Shown here: piece after piece, positions 44,461-57,080 of the stretch | Layout of the letters: each line of letters begins with the position of its first letter | Numbering within the stretch: the first letter of the stretch is position 1 | Source: Ochotona curzoniae | Lineage: Eukaryota > Chordata > Mammalia > Lagomorpha > Ochotonidae | Direction of reading: 5' to 3' | Assembly: GCF_017591425.1 (NCBI RefSeq) | Contig: NW_024467121.1 | Span: 24,440,707-24,504,706, forward strand | Length of the DNA stretch: 64,000 nt | Made by a program: the position numbers and the translations under genes | Notes under the pieces: model-generated | The model's database searches: none | The model's input: the letters and a program-made list of their open reading frames with translations, nothing else | What the model was told of the DNA's origin: nothing

Positions 44461-45689
44461 GTAAACCAACCTGTGTATTAATTGAGATGCTTTCTTTCAA
44501 GAGAAGCCTAAAACCTGGCATATAATCCTGGCCCCAAGGCTGTGAAGATGACATTTTGCTTTCTGTTAGCCTTCACCCCAAACTACCCATAGCATTGACT
44601 GAGAATGTCTAGATGGTCCATGGGATCTTTGTGATGTTATCTGTCACAAGGATGCCCATGGCTCTTGCAGCTCTTCACATTGTATAGGCAACCTCATCAA
44701 CATGTTAAGAGTGTCTTTCTGCCTGTGAGTCACATGTAGTTTTACAGTGGAAAAAAGAAAATCCCAACAGAGGTCAGGATGGAACATTTTTCCCTTCTCT
44801 GGATCATATATAAAATTAATTAGTGGTTGTTTTGTTTTGGTAAGTTCCCCAAAGAAATAGATATCCTGCCCAATTGGCCTGCCTGAAAGTGAGCCACCAA
44901 GAACCTTGTAGTTTGCTAAATAAACATACATGTTTATTTTTGTCTCATGATATATTCAGTGGCTTCTGCCTCTTTACCATAATACTTCTGCGATTATCAG
45001 AGAACCTTCAAAACTTTCCATCAGTAATACTTCTTGATTTTCCTACTCCAGCTTAATTTACAGCTGTTTCACCAACTTCACATCCTGAACCGAGGCTGGC
45101 TCGTGACCAAGCTTTATTCTGTGGAGAGCGTCCTTCTCAGAAGCTGGCATTGCGCAGCAGTCCCTCCACTGTCAATCTGAGGGACTCTTAAAATAGCGTG
45201 AGTGCTCTGACATGCCCATGCTTGGGGTCTCAGGGGGCTCTACCTGGCCACCTCCTCTACTTCTTCACAATAGGTCACAGGGATGCTTCTGTTTTCAACA
45301 TCAGGCTCATAAGTGCCTGTTTAAAATGTGGTTTTAAAAACACGTCCATTAGCACTGTACTTCACAACACACTGTTCAGCGTAAACCTTCAATTAACCCA
45401 CTTATACGTTAAAAAATAACTTGCAATTTAACGCTATAAATAGGTATTGAAGTTTTGACATTTACATTTTAGGCAAGCATATCCATACTTATCTGTGTGT
45501 ATACTTCCGCCAGTTGTATATCGACAATGATTATATGTAATGATTACCAACAATCCATCTGCAGGTGAGCTGGGATTATGTTTTTTCTACTTGAGTGAAG
45601 AGAGGTTAAAAACATGTTGCATTGATGATGTGATTATTGAAGTGGGATTTTCTCTTCTATTCCTTTTTGTACGTATTTATTTCATTGAA
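44461..45689. other. PLD5 intron, no recognised gene
   Basis: Unique-looking. A 95-codon minus frame at 44644-44931 has no recognised family. Confidence 0.5.
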
Positions 45690-48190
45690 ACGTCAACAGA
45701 GGGAGGGGAAGAGAAATATTTTTTTAAATTTTTCTTTCTATTTATTATTATCATTTTAGGATACAGTTCCATGGATCGTGGGATTTTCCTTATCCCATTC
45801 CCAATTGCCACCTCCTCACTGAGTTCCCCTATAGAATTACTATAGTACAGTTGTTCATACACAAGCATATGACCATCATTGTGGGCATGGACAATGGCAA
45901 AGTCCAGGATCCTATTGTCAAGATATAGTGAACAGTTTCATTGGGAGACCATCTTTGGAAGTAGAGATGCATACTGCGTTGTATCTTCACATCTGGATAT
46001 GATAGTCTCCATTATACAGTTACTATAGATCCCATTAAAAGCTACAACACAGAATCAACAACAGGAAGAAAAATACAACTTTATAATGCCATGAAGTTAA
46101 ATAACATGCCACTAGATATGATAGTGTCCATTACACAGTTATGATAGATTCCCTTAAATGAAAAGCCACAGAACAAAATCAACAGGAAGGAAAAAAAGGA
46201 AATTAATAACACCATGAAGCTAAATAACATGGTACTGAATGACTAATGTGTCACTCAAGAAATGAAAAAGAAAATCAACCTTCTTGAAGAAAAGGATGCT
46301 ACTGTATGATTTGTGAGTCACTGAAGAATTTAATCAGAAGAAAGTGTTTTGAATAGTTAAACCTAACAAAAAAAAATCGAAAACCATGAGATAAGTTTCC
46401 GCTGATCTTATTTGGTGACATATGTCTCCTGCAAGCAACAAATAGAGGGGTTTTGTTTTTTAATCCAGTCTACTAATCTATGACATTTGATTGATGAATT
46501 TAAGCCCTTTACATTCAGGGCTAATACAAGTAAGTGGTAATTTAGTTCCATCATTTTAGCAATGGGTTGTTCATTCATTTAGTCTTTTGTTGTTATTTTA
46601 CTGGGATGTTCTTCACATTTACCTTTGGTTTTGGTGGATACTATAGCTTTTCTCTGTCAAGAGAACATCTTTGAGTATCCTTTTTAGGGCAAGGTTGGAA
46701 GAAGCATATTCTTTTTAACTTTTTTTTACGGTGGAAGAATTTTATTTCATTTTCAAAGACAAAAGTTTTGCTGGGTATGTTATCCTAGACTGACAATTTT
46801 TTGCTTTTAGAATCTGTAATATGTCACTCCATTCTCTTCTTGCCTGTAGAGTTTCCTGTGAGACATCTCCTGTGAGTTTAATTGGCATTCCTTTATATGT
46901 CAGTTGATTTTTTTATATTCGCATTTAAGGATCTTTTCCTTATGTTCAGTTGAAGAGAGCTTCATGATCATGTGTTGTGGTTAAGATTGCATTTGGTCAA
47001 TCCTGTTGGGAATTCCGTGCCCCTCCTGCATGTTGCTTCCCAATTTTCTAGATTAGGAAAATTTCCCCTTATTATTTCATCAAATGCATTTTTAAAACCC
47101 AGGTTTTTTTTTCCCTGCAGCTTCTGGGACTCCTATAACTCTTATATTTGGCCTCTTAATAGTATCTTTCTATTCTTGGATACTTGTTTTGGCCCGATCC
47201 AGCTCTGCTTCCAGCTTTTTGTTTGCTTCCTCCTGGTGACAGGAAATATCTTTAAATTCTGAGATTCTTTCTTCTGCCTCCTTCATTCTGCTTTGAAGAC
47301 TCTCTACTGTACTTTTAATTTACTCCACTGTATTCTTCATTTCTGATATATCAGCTTTCATTTGATTCATTTCCTGCATGACATATTCCTTGAATTCTTT
47401 GAATGCCTGCTTTACATGCTTGTTGCTGTTGTTAAGAAGCTTTATAATAAGTGTTTTGAATTCTGTATCCCCGTTTTCTCGATGTCTTCCTTAGTTAACT
47501 CTGACGTTGGCAAAGAGTTTTGTTCCTTTGTAGGAGAGTCTTCAGTAATATTCATTGTGCCTCTGTATGTTATTTTGCTCTTAGTCATTGTACTTCTGGT
47601 TATTGTATTCTTCTCCTTGGGGCAGGTTTATAAGCTGAGTCACCCACAGGTCTACAGTTTGATTTTACTTATTGCAGTTAGTACCAGCTATTTGTTTGCA
47701 GTCATTATGCCATTCCCTCTAGTGAGTTCCAGGTCTGAGTTCTTATGTTAGATTTCCACCATGGTCTCCATAGACCCAGCTCTGGACTCACCAGCCTCCA
47801 CCTCCTGTGATACGATGCTGAGGCTGTACCATTATCTATACAACCTTTTTCCTACTTTGGGTTTGGGCGGGTCCTAGGGCTAGGGAGACACCAGGTGTCT
47901 GTATAGCTTGATTGTTCTTGGTGCTGATATTGCCAGGACTTGTTGGCCATTAGGTCTGAGGGCCATGTGAACCTATTTTGACCCATATGATGCCATAGTT
48001 GATATTATTTACCTGCGGGACCAGTGCAATCCACAGAACTCAGTGAGCTCTCACAGAGCTTAGCACATGTGCAGCTCACTATTGTCCATACTATCGTAAA
48101 GCCTTTGCCACACTGGGAATGAAACTGGTGTTCAAATGAGATGGCAGTGTTGTAGGCAGCACTGTAATCCAGTTGTACCACAAGTCTGTC
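45690..48190 (-). mobile_element. LINE-1 derivative with ORF1 but ORF2 almost wholly deleted (HAL1-like), antisense
   Basis: On the minus strand the element runs from about 48190 back to 45690. About 48190-47760 is a GC-richer 5' UTR-like part. About 47500-46600 is ORF1-like DNA; on the + strand it shows the coiled-coil side as repeated TTCATT/CTTTGA blocks (GATTCTTTCTTCTGCCTCC, TTCATTTGATTCATTTCCTG), with stops and frameshifts. About 46520-46395 is the first ~45 codons of ORF2, with a LNVKGLNSSIKCHRLVDWIK and NPSICCLQETYV signature on the minus strand. Then it jumps straight to a 3' UTR-like part (46385-45705, GGATACAGTTCCATGGATCG) that ends in a T-rich run, the poly-A tail on the minus strand. 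Roughly the whole endonuclease-reverse transcriptase region is missing. The element is inert. Confidence 0.72.
45996..46234. repeat. Tandem duplication, two copies of about 119 bp
   Basis: Copy one starts at 45996 and copy two at 46115, both with GATATGATAGT, then CCATTA, ACAGTTA, AAGCCACA/AAGCTACA, ATCAACA and CCATGAAG..AAATAACATG in the same order. They have diverged by substitutions and small indels. The pair lies within the 3' UTR-like part of the L1 derivative. Confidence 0.85.
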
Positions 48191-48302
48191 TCCGTGGTAT
48201 TCTTTTTGCCTTGGCAGAATAAAAAAATAATTTTGTTCTTAAATTACTTTACTTAATTTTCTTGAAATATAACCCAAAAGCTTCATGCAAAAATGATATT
48301 AA

Positions 48303-48631
48303 GGGCCTGGCAAATAGCTTAGTGGCTAAGTCTTCACCTTGTACGCCCAGGATCCAATATGGTCACCGATTCATGTCCTGGCGGCTCCACCTTCCATCTT
48401 GCACCCTGCTTGAGGCCTGAGAAAGCAGTAGAATTGGCCCATTGCCTTGGAACCCTGCACCTGCATTGAAGTCCTGGAAGAAGTTTCTTACTCCTAGCTT
48501 CTGAGGGGTTCAGCTTCCAGCCATTGCAGCCTTTGGGGGGGTGAACTAGTGGAGAGGATATGTTTCTTTCTATCTCTTCTTCTCTTTGTAAATGTAACTT
48601 TCCAATAAAAATAGGTAAATCTTTTAAAAAC
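48303..48631 (+). mobile_element. Pika/lagomorph C-SINE
   Basis: Sense copy: GGGCCTGGCAAATAGCTTAG, GTACGCCCAGGATCCAATAT, GAGGCCTGAGAAAGCAGTAG, CTTGGAACCCTGCACCTGCA, AACTTTCCAATAAAAATAGG with an A-rich end. Confidence 0.9.
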
Positions 48632-48649
48632 GGTATTAAAAATATGCTT

Positions 48650-48970
48650 TAGGGTGGGTGTTAGGCATAGTAAAGATTCCATATGAGATGCCACCTACTT
48701 TATATTCAGAGTTCCTGGGCTCCAGCAGTCCCTGCTCCTCTTCTGACTTTAGCCTTTTGCCAAACTACACCCTAGGAGGCAGCAGGTAATGGCTCAAGTA
48801 CTTGGGTCCCTGCCAGGTGCTGGTTTCAGAGTAGTATTGACCTAGCTGCTGCAGGAATTTGTGCTATAAACCAGTGAATAGAAGTCACTCATTCATTCTC
48901 ATTCTATCTCACCCTCCCTCTATTTCCATTTCTCTCTCCTTTCCTTCCCCCCTTTCATATGTAAAAGCAA
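48650..48970 (+). mobile_element. Older lagomorph C-SINE subfamily
   Basis: Sense copy of the older type: CCATATGAGATGCCACCTAC, CCTAGGAGGCAGCAGGTAAT, GGCTCAAGTACTTGGGTCCC, then a pyrimidine-rich tail side (CTCACCCTCCCTCTATTTCC). The GGCTCAAGTACTTGGGTCCC block is diagnostic of the older C-SINE. Confidence 0.82.
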
Positions 48971-50627
48971 TTGGCATTTTTTAGAGATAAGCTTTTTTTA
49001 AATATGTACCAGAAAAAAAAAAACATTGAAGTCTGTGCAGTTTTATATGGTATGCATTTTCCATGAAGTTTTTGAATACCTATCACATATCCAAACACAG
49101 GCACACACTCGCTTATGCATGCATCGCTGGATAAGAACTGGTCTGGAAACTCCCCTAATATAGGAGGTTTACTCCAGAGTTCCTCTGGCTCCTCTTGGGT
49201 TCATAGTCCAAGCCCTTCAGTAATATGCAGGAAACTCAGCAAGACTGGTTTATTCCTGTCACAAAGAGGGTGACTTTGTGTTCTTAACCCTCCTCCTTCC
49301 TTGCTAGAAACCATTGCTTTTCTCTATTTTCTTGATGTCCAGCTTCTCCCTTCTCTAATCAAGACCAGTTTCCCAACAATTATTCTGAAAAATGATAAGT
49401 TCCCTTATCCTTGTTGGTGCCCTGTATGTTTCTGCATACATAGCAAGCTTCCCACAGCTGCACATGGAGATCCATCGTGTATGTAATGGCCTCCATAAAC
49501 CTGCCCTGAGAAATTATTGGGGCTAGCTTGACATGGAGTTCTGGCCTTGTGGCCTTGAGTATATTTGGTTAGGGTTGCCAAGTGGGCAGCATTTGGCAGG
49601 TGTCATTGGTGAGAGGCCTGAAGAAGAGCAAAGCTGAACTCTTCTCCCTTAAGAGAAATTTGGTAGGACTGAAGCTACCAGTGTGTAAAGAATGTACCTC
49701 GCAGACCATCTCCCTCATGCCTGGTTTTCAGCTTGGCAAAGCAGTGTTGTTAACCTTAAACTGTACACCACCCTGGCTTCCCTCGCAGTCTCCTTCACAG
49801 TTCAATATATCCTTTTGTCTTCCTTTGTACCAACATGACTCCTTTTTGTGTTTCTCTTCATAGGCAATTTACTTTTCCCCAATATTCCAGCCTCCCCATT
49901 CCAAAGCTCTCTCCCCCACCCTAATGCTGCACATGAAGACACCAGAATAAGTAGGTATTCAGTGTATTTGATTCAAAATAAAACACCCACCAAGAAATTT
50001 AGTCTCTTAGAAATTTAGGCAACTACCTTTTTAAATATTAGATCTTGAGACTTTTATTTCCAAAGATAAATTAAATGCCATTCTTTCTAATATATTTTTA
50101 ATTTGAATTAACCTGGATTTCACTAATTAGTGGAGTTTTGATGTATACCTACCATACAGTAATTTTGTCTGTGAGAAAGCCTTGCTGTAGTCCTAGTCTA
50201 GGTAGCTAAAGGTTTAGTCATTTGCATGAGAGAAGCTCCTCCCTGGGTTTCCAGTCCCCTTCTGCCATGGCAGCAAGACTGGCTGTGGATTTGAATATGG
50301 AATTATTATAAGAGGTAAACCAACTGCCAGTTCTTATAGGAACACAGTGAGAAAAGTACTTAGTTCTATTATGTATTGTTTTGCATTACATTAAATGTGT
50401 GGAAACTAAACATTTTAGGTTGCAGAGACAAATCATTATCTCATTTGTTAAATTCTTTTGTGTGATAGCTATTCAGCTAGGAAGATACTGGATTGTCTTG
50501 ACAGCTAGTGATCCTGAACAACTTTTATGTGTGTGTTGTCCCTTGCTATGTGCATTATGTAATTTGCCTTAAAGCAAACACCTGAGAAAAGTAAGCTTGC
50601 CTTAAACCCACCAAGGCTAATGCTCTT
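48971..50627. other. PLD5 intron, no recognised gene
   Basis: Unique-looking, with an A run at 49012-49022. A 93-codon + frame at 49582-49863 has no recognised domain. Confidence 0.5.
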
Positions 50628-50935
50628 ATTTTTTAAGATTAATTTGTGTACTTGAAAGGCCGAGTTACAGCAATGATCCGACAGCTGATTCACTTCCCCA
50701 GGTGGCTACAATGGCAGAGCTGGGCTGTTCCTAGGCCAGGAGCCAGGGACTTCTTCAGATCTCCCTATGGGTTTGGGGGCCCAAGTACTTAGGCCCCTTT
50801 CCACTGCTTTCCTAGGCTTATTCGCAGGGAGCTAGCTCAGAAGTGGAGCAGCCAAGACTCAAAACTGGCACCTGTATGGAATGCCAGCACCACAATCCAC
50901 AGCTTTACCTCCTGTGCCACAATCTGCCTTTTGAC
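50628..50935 (-). mobile_element. Older lagomorph C-SINE
   Basis: Reverse-complement copy: TTTTTTAAGATTAATTTGTG, GAAAGGCCGAGTTACAGC, GGCCAGGAGCCAGGGACTTC, GGCCCAAGTACTTAGGCC equivalent, GGAGCTAGCTCAGAAGTGGA, CTCCTGTGCCACAATCTGCC. Confidence 0.85.
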
Positions 50936-52107
50936 AAGGCTTCTTAATATCTGAACTGCTTTCCATCATCAAAACTAAAGTGAATATAGTATTTTAAAAT
51001 TCTTGAAGGTTCCCCCTTGCCTCTTCCCTATCAGGGAAGTTATAATTATTTAGACTCACAGCACATCATCTACAATCCTGAAAACCTGAACGATTCTGAA
51101 TACTGTCTCAATCATTTGTGGTGGCAAAATCTCAAGTAAACTGAGTGCCTCTCAGAATACTTATTGATATTGTTAGTGTAAATCTTCATGTTTCCCTGCA
51201 AAGACACTGATTTATTTAATGATCAAGTATTGCTCAGAGTCTACTGAGGTTTATGTATTTGTGTACAGCATGTACATTCTGGAAGTCTGAATTTATATTC
51301 AGCCCAGCTCTGTTATGTGGTTACTAGCTACTCTGAGAAACAATAGGCTACTTCTTTTCCTTGGGCTCTTCCCTGTAGAAGTAGGCCCTGAAGTAGCCAA
51401 TCTCCCAATCTTTTTCAGCCCTGCCCAGTACGAGGTGCTCTCCATAAAGCACACATTCATGTCACTTCCTTGATCCTATTATTTCAGCCACTGACAATTC
51501 TACCCTTAATATCATTGTGGTTATCCGCTTGCCTCTTCTTTTCTTGGTGCACAGACGTTAAGTGTTCTGACCAGTCTTTAATGCGTGTAGAAAAAAGAAA
51601 AGCTCTCCCTTGCTATGCTTTAATCATTATTATTTGTGTTACAGGGGAGTCTAAGCAACAGAAGTGACAATTATTTTTAAAGGTGTTCTCACTGCCCATT
51701 ATATTAAGGATGATTTGGTTCTGTTATGAATGCTGAGAGAAATGCAAGAATCCTATGGGTCTCTCTGGGAAGATAGCCAAGATTATTGAGTCACACACAT
51801 CTATTCACAGCATGTAAAAGAAAGGGAGAGGTGCCAAAATTATGGACTGTCTGTTCATGGTATATATGTTCAGAGAACATGACACCAGGCTTAGTGCTGC
51901 TTGCAGTCAAGTCTAAATCTTGCCAGCATCTTGCTACAGTAGATGCTGCTGCTGATGTATGTCCCAGCCATAGAATACTTTTAATTTAGAACCCCCTGAT
52001 GAGGGTGACTTTTTTCTGCCTGAAAAAAAAAAAATCCTAATACCTTTTGGCATTTAAATATAGATGCTAAAGGAACTTTTGAATGACTTCTTATGCTTAT
52101 TTAAAGT
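50936..52107. other. PLD5 intron, no recognised gene
   Basis: Unique-looking AT-rich sequence; A run at 52023-52034. No supported feature. Confidence 0.5.
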
Positions 52108-52431
52108 GAGGACCTGGTGCTATGCTCAGTGGCTAAATCCCTACCTTTCATGTGCCAGGATCAAATATGAGCACCAGTTCATGTCTTAGATGTTCGCTTC
52201 GCATCCCACTCCCTGCTTGTGGCCTGGGAAAGCAGTTTAGGATTACCCAAAGCCTTGGGACTCTGTGCCCACTTGGGAGACTGGAAAGAGGCTCCTGGCT
52301 CCTGGCTTTGGATCACCTTAGTTTGGCCGTTGTGGCCACTTGGGAAGTGAACTAGTGAATGGAAAATCTTTCTGTCTCTATTTCTCTCTGTAAATCTTCC
52401 TTTCCAATGAAAATAAAATCTTTTTAAAAAG
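52108..52431 (+). mobile_element. Pika/lagomorph C-SINE
   Basis: Sense copy: CTCAGTGGCTAAATCCCTAC, GTGCCAGGATCAAATATGAG, GTGGCCTGGGAAAGCAGTTT, CAAAGCCTTGGGACTCTGTG, TTCCTTTCCAATGAAAATAA with a short A tail. Confidence 0.92.
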
Positions 52432-55299
52432 TTTCAAAGTCAATTTTAACTTTTAATATAGTGACATGTTCTTTTGACCTTCTGCAGGTGAAATGAATAA
52501 CACCCTATAAATTATTTATTCTATGCAAGCAAGAGCATGCTCAAAATATCCATGTTGAATAATGATAAAAGCCTTGAAAATCTTCATTTTCATCCTTAAA
52601 CTAGAAATGAGTGATTAAATTCTGATTAAAGAATCATGGAGGGAAAAAAATTGGGGAGTGTGTTTCTTGTGGAAAGTTAAACTATAGCAAGTAATAACAA
52701 TAATGATAATATCCACATATTCTCTGCCACCACTTTTTCTCAACTGAAAGTTTGCATTTGCTAAATACGGTTCTCCATGCATAGGAAGGATAGTTCTCTC
52801 TTATTTCTCATACTTTTATTTTTGCGTAGTTTATTCTTGCCTTAAAGTCATCATCTCTTTCTTTCGCTTTACTTCATACCTTCCTAATACACATCTCCAA
52901 ATCCCAAAATAACATATAAAGAAGCAAATATCAGCCATGTTTGAAGTTAAGCGTGGTAGTCAGGATTAAATAAAAGGGAATGAAGACTAATCTATTTTCC
53001 TACTGAAATGAGTAGTATATTATTATCTCCCTGTTGGATAATGATTAACAGCTGTGTTAAAAGGTTCTTAAATATTTAAAAATGGCAAAGTGAATGACTC
53101 CAGGTAGTAATAGGTTAAAATCATTAAGGTTTTTAGAGTTGAATGTTTTTTTTAATTTGATTGGAAATACACTACTTAAACTCAACAGTGGTTTCATTAC
53201 AAGAATAAATTATTTCTGGTATTATATAAAAATATACACATGTGTGCATATGCACATCAGTCCCATCTGCATAATTTGGTTTATAATATTCAGATTTTAT
53301 GAGTTTAAAAATTATCATTTACAGCACTGTAAGACCTTAAAAATTGTCTCTGAAATCCTCTGATATTATACAGGAGTCAAGTTTCCTATGTTTTGTTTTC
53401 AAAGAAATTATTTGAGTAGGAGAAAGCCTTTGGCCTAGAATCAGCTTTCTATGACTCGTGGTTCAATGTTCCTTTTATTAAACCCTAATGTCTCCCTCAC
53501 AGATTCTAATTACATCATGAATTTTTAAATTGCCAAGATTAAAGAATTGCAAGACTAAAGATTCTCATAGACTAGTTTTAATGAAAGCAAATATAAATTA
53601 GGAGGTGATTGGAAGTGCATCAGGAGCCTAAATTTATAGCTTCTACTTAAATTGAAAAGTTAATTATAGTGTGAATATGAATGAAAGGTTTATTGCTTAT
53701 TATGTCAAATATTTACATATTTATAAGAAACTTTATAGAAAGTCCTTGAATGTTAATTTTTCTTTTGTCTATAGTATCTAACAACTCTATCATGTTGTTG
53801 TATAATGGAGCTCATGAGTTTTAAAATATCAAAATTCATCAAAACCTCAAGTAAGGAAATTATATCCTTCAGAACATAGAATACTGATTTTGAAGAGTTG
53901 ACAACAGCTGCTGGAGTAAATTGAAGCTAGATTTGACTAATTAATATAATCCTTATAAGATTAAAATTTGTCAATATATTAATGGAGTACAGCAAATCGC
54001 TGCTACGTAGAGGCAATATATCTGTTTTATATACAAAAGGAGGACAAGGGAGGATCCTGGCTGGCAAGTGTTCAGCGTTGTTGGGACTTCCTGTTATCTT
54101 TATTCATTCTGCATCAAAGCTGTTGTTAGACCTGTATTCTAATACAGTAATGTGTATGCAGGGTAGCTGCTTGGGGGATGAGCTGGATGGATCAGATTTA
54201 GTTACCAGACAGAACAAGATTTGATGGCTGGCCTTGGCTTCATCCCATGATACTATTGCCCAAGCATTGTTGTCTTCATCCTAAAAGTGTAAATGTTAAC
54301 ACCTATATCACCGGTAGTACACTCATGTGTGTGAAGTGTGGGCTCATGGAAATACTCAATAGATGACATCATTACTGTCAGCAGCTTCATAGTTTTACTG
54401 TTTTTAAACAATGTGGTATATATTCACATTTTTCCATGAATAATTTTTAATGTTCATCATTTTCCTATTAATGAATCTTGCCTTTTTCAAATTTGAGCAG
54501 CATTATCCTTCTGGTGGATACAGACCAGATATACAAGCAAGAGGCTTGTGATGCTACATACTGCAAGGAGCTAAAACCTAGAAGTGTCTGATTTAATATT
54601 CTGTACCTAAAATCCAAGCCCTTTTAGCATCCAGAGATTTCCCTTCCAGGGATATTTCAAATTAATAAGCCAATGAGTGAAGCTCTGCCCTACAAGCCAA
54701 CAGGGCGAAAAGAGCAAATGGCAACTCAGCCCAAGACATACATCTCTTCATTTCGATTTCTCCTCTGGAAAGCTTAATGTAATTTCTCTATCAAAAGTTT
54801 ACGGGAAATGCCACTTCTTCACGAGACAGTAGATGTGCAAATACTATATTCAAAGTTTTAGGAGAGGAATTACATTTTATGTGGATATCTAATTTTCAGT
54901 TTGAACTTAAATACTTTTATGGGTATAAATTTGTGTTCTCTTGAGCCAATTCACAATCCTTTTCTCAGTGTGATATTTCTAGGAAATTTGAGAGGGGTAA
55001 TCTATTTGCTGTGTGGTAGATATAGATTATGTTAGAAATAGCATTGTTTGGAGACCACCATCTCTTGCTTCCTGATATGTTTCTGACCCCTGTGAGAATG
55101 AGAACGTTTTCACCGGAGGAGGTTCCATTGGAACCATAGGGAATTCTGGGCCTGGACCCATGGGCATGCTGCCATATCCAGTCAAGGAGGGTCTCTGCTC
55201 TCTTTTGGTACTTCTTCAAGGCACCCCTCTGTGCTTTTCTACTCAGGGATACTCAGACCCATCTCTTCAAGAGCTCAGGATTTGGGGAAGATAAAGTGT
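52432..55299. other. PLD5 intron, unique AT-rich sequence
   Basis: Nearly 2.9 kb without any recognised gene or repeat. The AT content and lack of repeats, notably at 53500-53960 and 54480-54900, make parts of it candidates for conserved non-coding DNA, which cannot be tested here. An 84-codon minus frame (54965-55219) and an 89-codon + frame (53094-53363) look like chance. Confidence 0.45.
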
Positions 55300-55830
55300 A
55301 TCAAGGAAAGTGGCCTGTGGGATGGCTTTGCATTCAGCCCTAGACTTGTTCTGTCCTGAAGCTCTGTCTTCTAGCTTAATGAGCAGTCCCGTCCAGTGTG
55401 GGCTTTACTGTGCTGTGAAGTCCACCCTGTTCTCACACTGCCTGTTTCGGATCTGCTGCTCTGTCTCCGCTCCTGGTCAAATCAAACAAACCAGTAGGAT
55501 GGGCAGTTCTTTGTCTGGGTTCACCTCCTGAGTTCCCGGTGAACTCCCCTTCCCACCTGGTTGCTGGTGGGAACTACAGCAGCTGGAGAAGCTCAGTTCA
55601 GATCACCACTGACTGAATGCTGCTGGGCTATCTGGTCACTACAACACCACCTCTTTGTTTCTGCTGCTTTCCGGTGTCGTCAGTCTCCAGGTGCCCCTCT
55701 GCTGTCATCGTGTCCTCTTCTATTTCCTGGAAATTGCCCTCTTTGCTTCACCCTGGCTATTGCATCTCTGTCTGTTTAAATGTGTCCTCACCCTGTCCTG
55801 CCTGTAGAAACTCTTAATGAAGAAATTTGT
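55300..55830. other. GC-richer block, possible L1 5' UTR or LTR remnant
   Basis: This block (GGTTCACCTCCTGAGTTCCC, GAACTCCCCTTCCCACCTGG, GTCGTCAGTCTCCAGGTGCC) has a base composition unlike its neighbours. Its texture resembles lagomorph L1 5' UTR in reverse complement, from memory only. Two overlapping + frames of 66-73 codons cross it. No A-tail, terminal repeat or target duplication was found. Confidence 0.35.
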
Positions 55831-56749
55831 TTCTTTAAAATCGTTCATGCTCAGTGCTACCATAAGGGATCTGAAACTGAATCAATACCCAGAATTTATT
55901 TGATCATCTAGCAAAATTTAGTCATTTTAAAAATTTCTCATCCCCTCTAGTGGGTCAACTCTGAAAATCTGAAGTCATAGTTATGCTGTGAAAAGACACA
56001 TTTAGAAAATTATTTTTACCCCCTGGAAATGGCATATGTTCTGTGAGATGCTGCTGATCGCCCCTGTGGTAGACTCGAGATTAACAACCCAGATTGCCTT
56101 GTGTGCTGACCAGGTACAGGCCACAGGAAGGGTGCCCACTGTGGATAGCGAGTGGGACAGCTGATGAGCTGCTGGGCCACCTGGTTGACACTTCACCTGT
56201 TTTTCAAACATCGTCTTTCTGGTTCTGGACATAGTGTGAGTTATTTACAATTTTCCTAAACAAGAAGCTGTTATGTTCTCCTGGCACTTCCTCCCTGATC
56301 TGGTTTCTCTTAAGGTTTTTAGGAATCATGCTGTGATATAGAGAATTTACCAGAACAGGATGCCTGGATCATCAGTGGTTTACAGTCAGCTTCCCTTAGC
56401 CATAGTCAGTGGAGTAAATGTCAATCTGGCAGCTAAAAGGAAATTGCCAAATGATGAAATCTGTTCATAGGACCTCACATTCTGAGGATTTCTATGATTT
56501 GAAGTGGGAAGAATGAAATCTCATAGAAGCTCCCTCCCGTAGAAAGAAAGATGACTAATCAAGACTGATGATTGGGCAAAGAAATGAGGAACAGGAATTC
56601 CCCAGCAATATTCATATTCTAATCTACCTTAACTTCAAATATTTCCATGTATATAAATTTCCTTTCTCCAGCAACCAAGCTATGATTCAAGCAACCACCA
56701 TCCTCTACTTAGACACTGGACTATACAGGGGTCTTTGGCTGTGACCCTT
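55831..56749. other. PLD5 intron, no recognised gene
   Basis: Unique-looking sequence without supported features. Confidence 0.5.
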
Positions 56750-57080
56750 GTGTTCTCAACCTATTCCTGAGAATGTCAGGGACAAACCTCCTAAAAGGTA
56801 ATTCAGATCCTGCAACCATTCCTCATCCTACCCAATCCATTTTGTGTCTTCGCATTATACCATACAAAACTATATCACTCAGCAAAGTCACAAAGTCTGT
56901 GAGTTTGGCTATTCAACAACCAGCTTGGCTTTTTCTCCCACTCCTCTCCATGAGACTCCCTACAGCCTTATCCATGCTGTGACTTTCTTGAATCATTTCT
57001 GCCCTAACCATCTGTACCTGCAGGCTTTTGCATTTCAGCTTGATAGCTTGAGAGAGGCCTTTGCTCAACTGTTAATGTGA
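56750..57080 (+). mobile_element. L2 LINE fragment
   Basis: In + orientation, AATTCAGATCCTGCAACCAT, AAAGTCTGTGAGTTTGGC, CTCCATGAGACTCCCTACAG and CTGTACCTGCAGGCTTTTGC follow the L2 layout ahead of its 'gcctttgcac' region. Substantial divergence, so moderate confidence. Confidence 0.5.

Noticed and set aside
47362..47751. 129-codon hydrophobic + frame
   Set aside because: It is the reverse complement of L1 ORF1/5' side DNA. The apparent hydrophobicity comes from T-rich codons.
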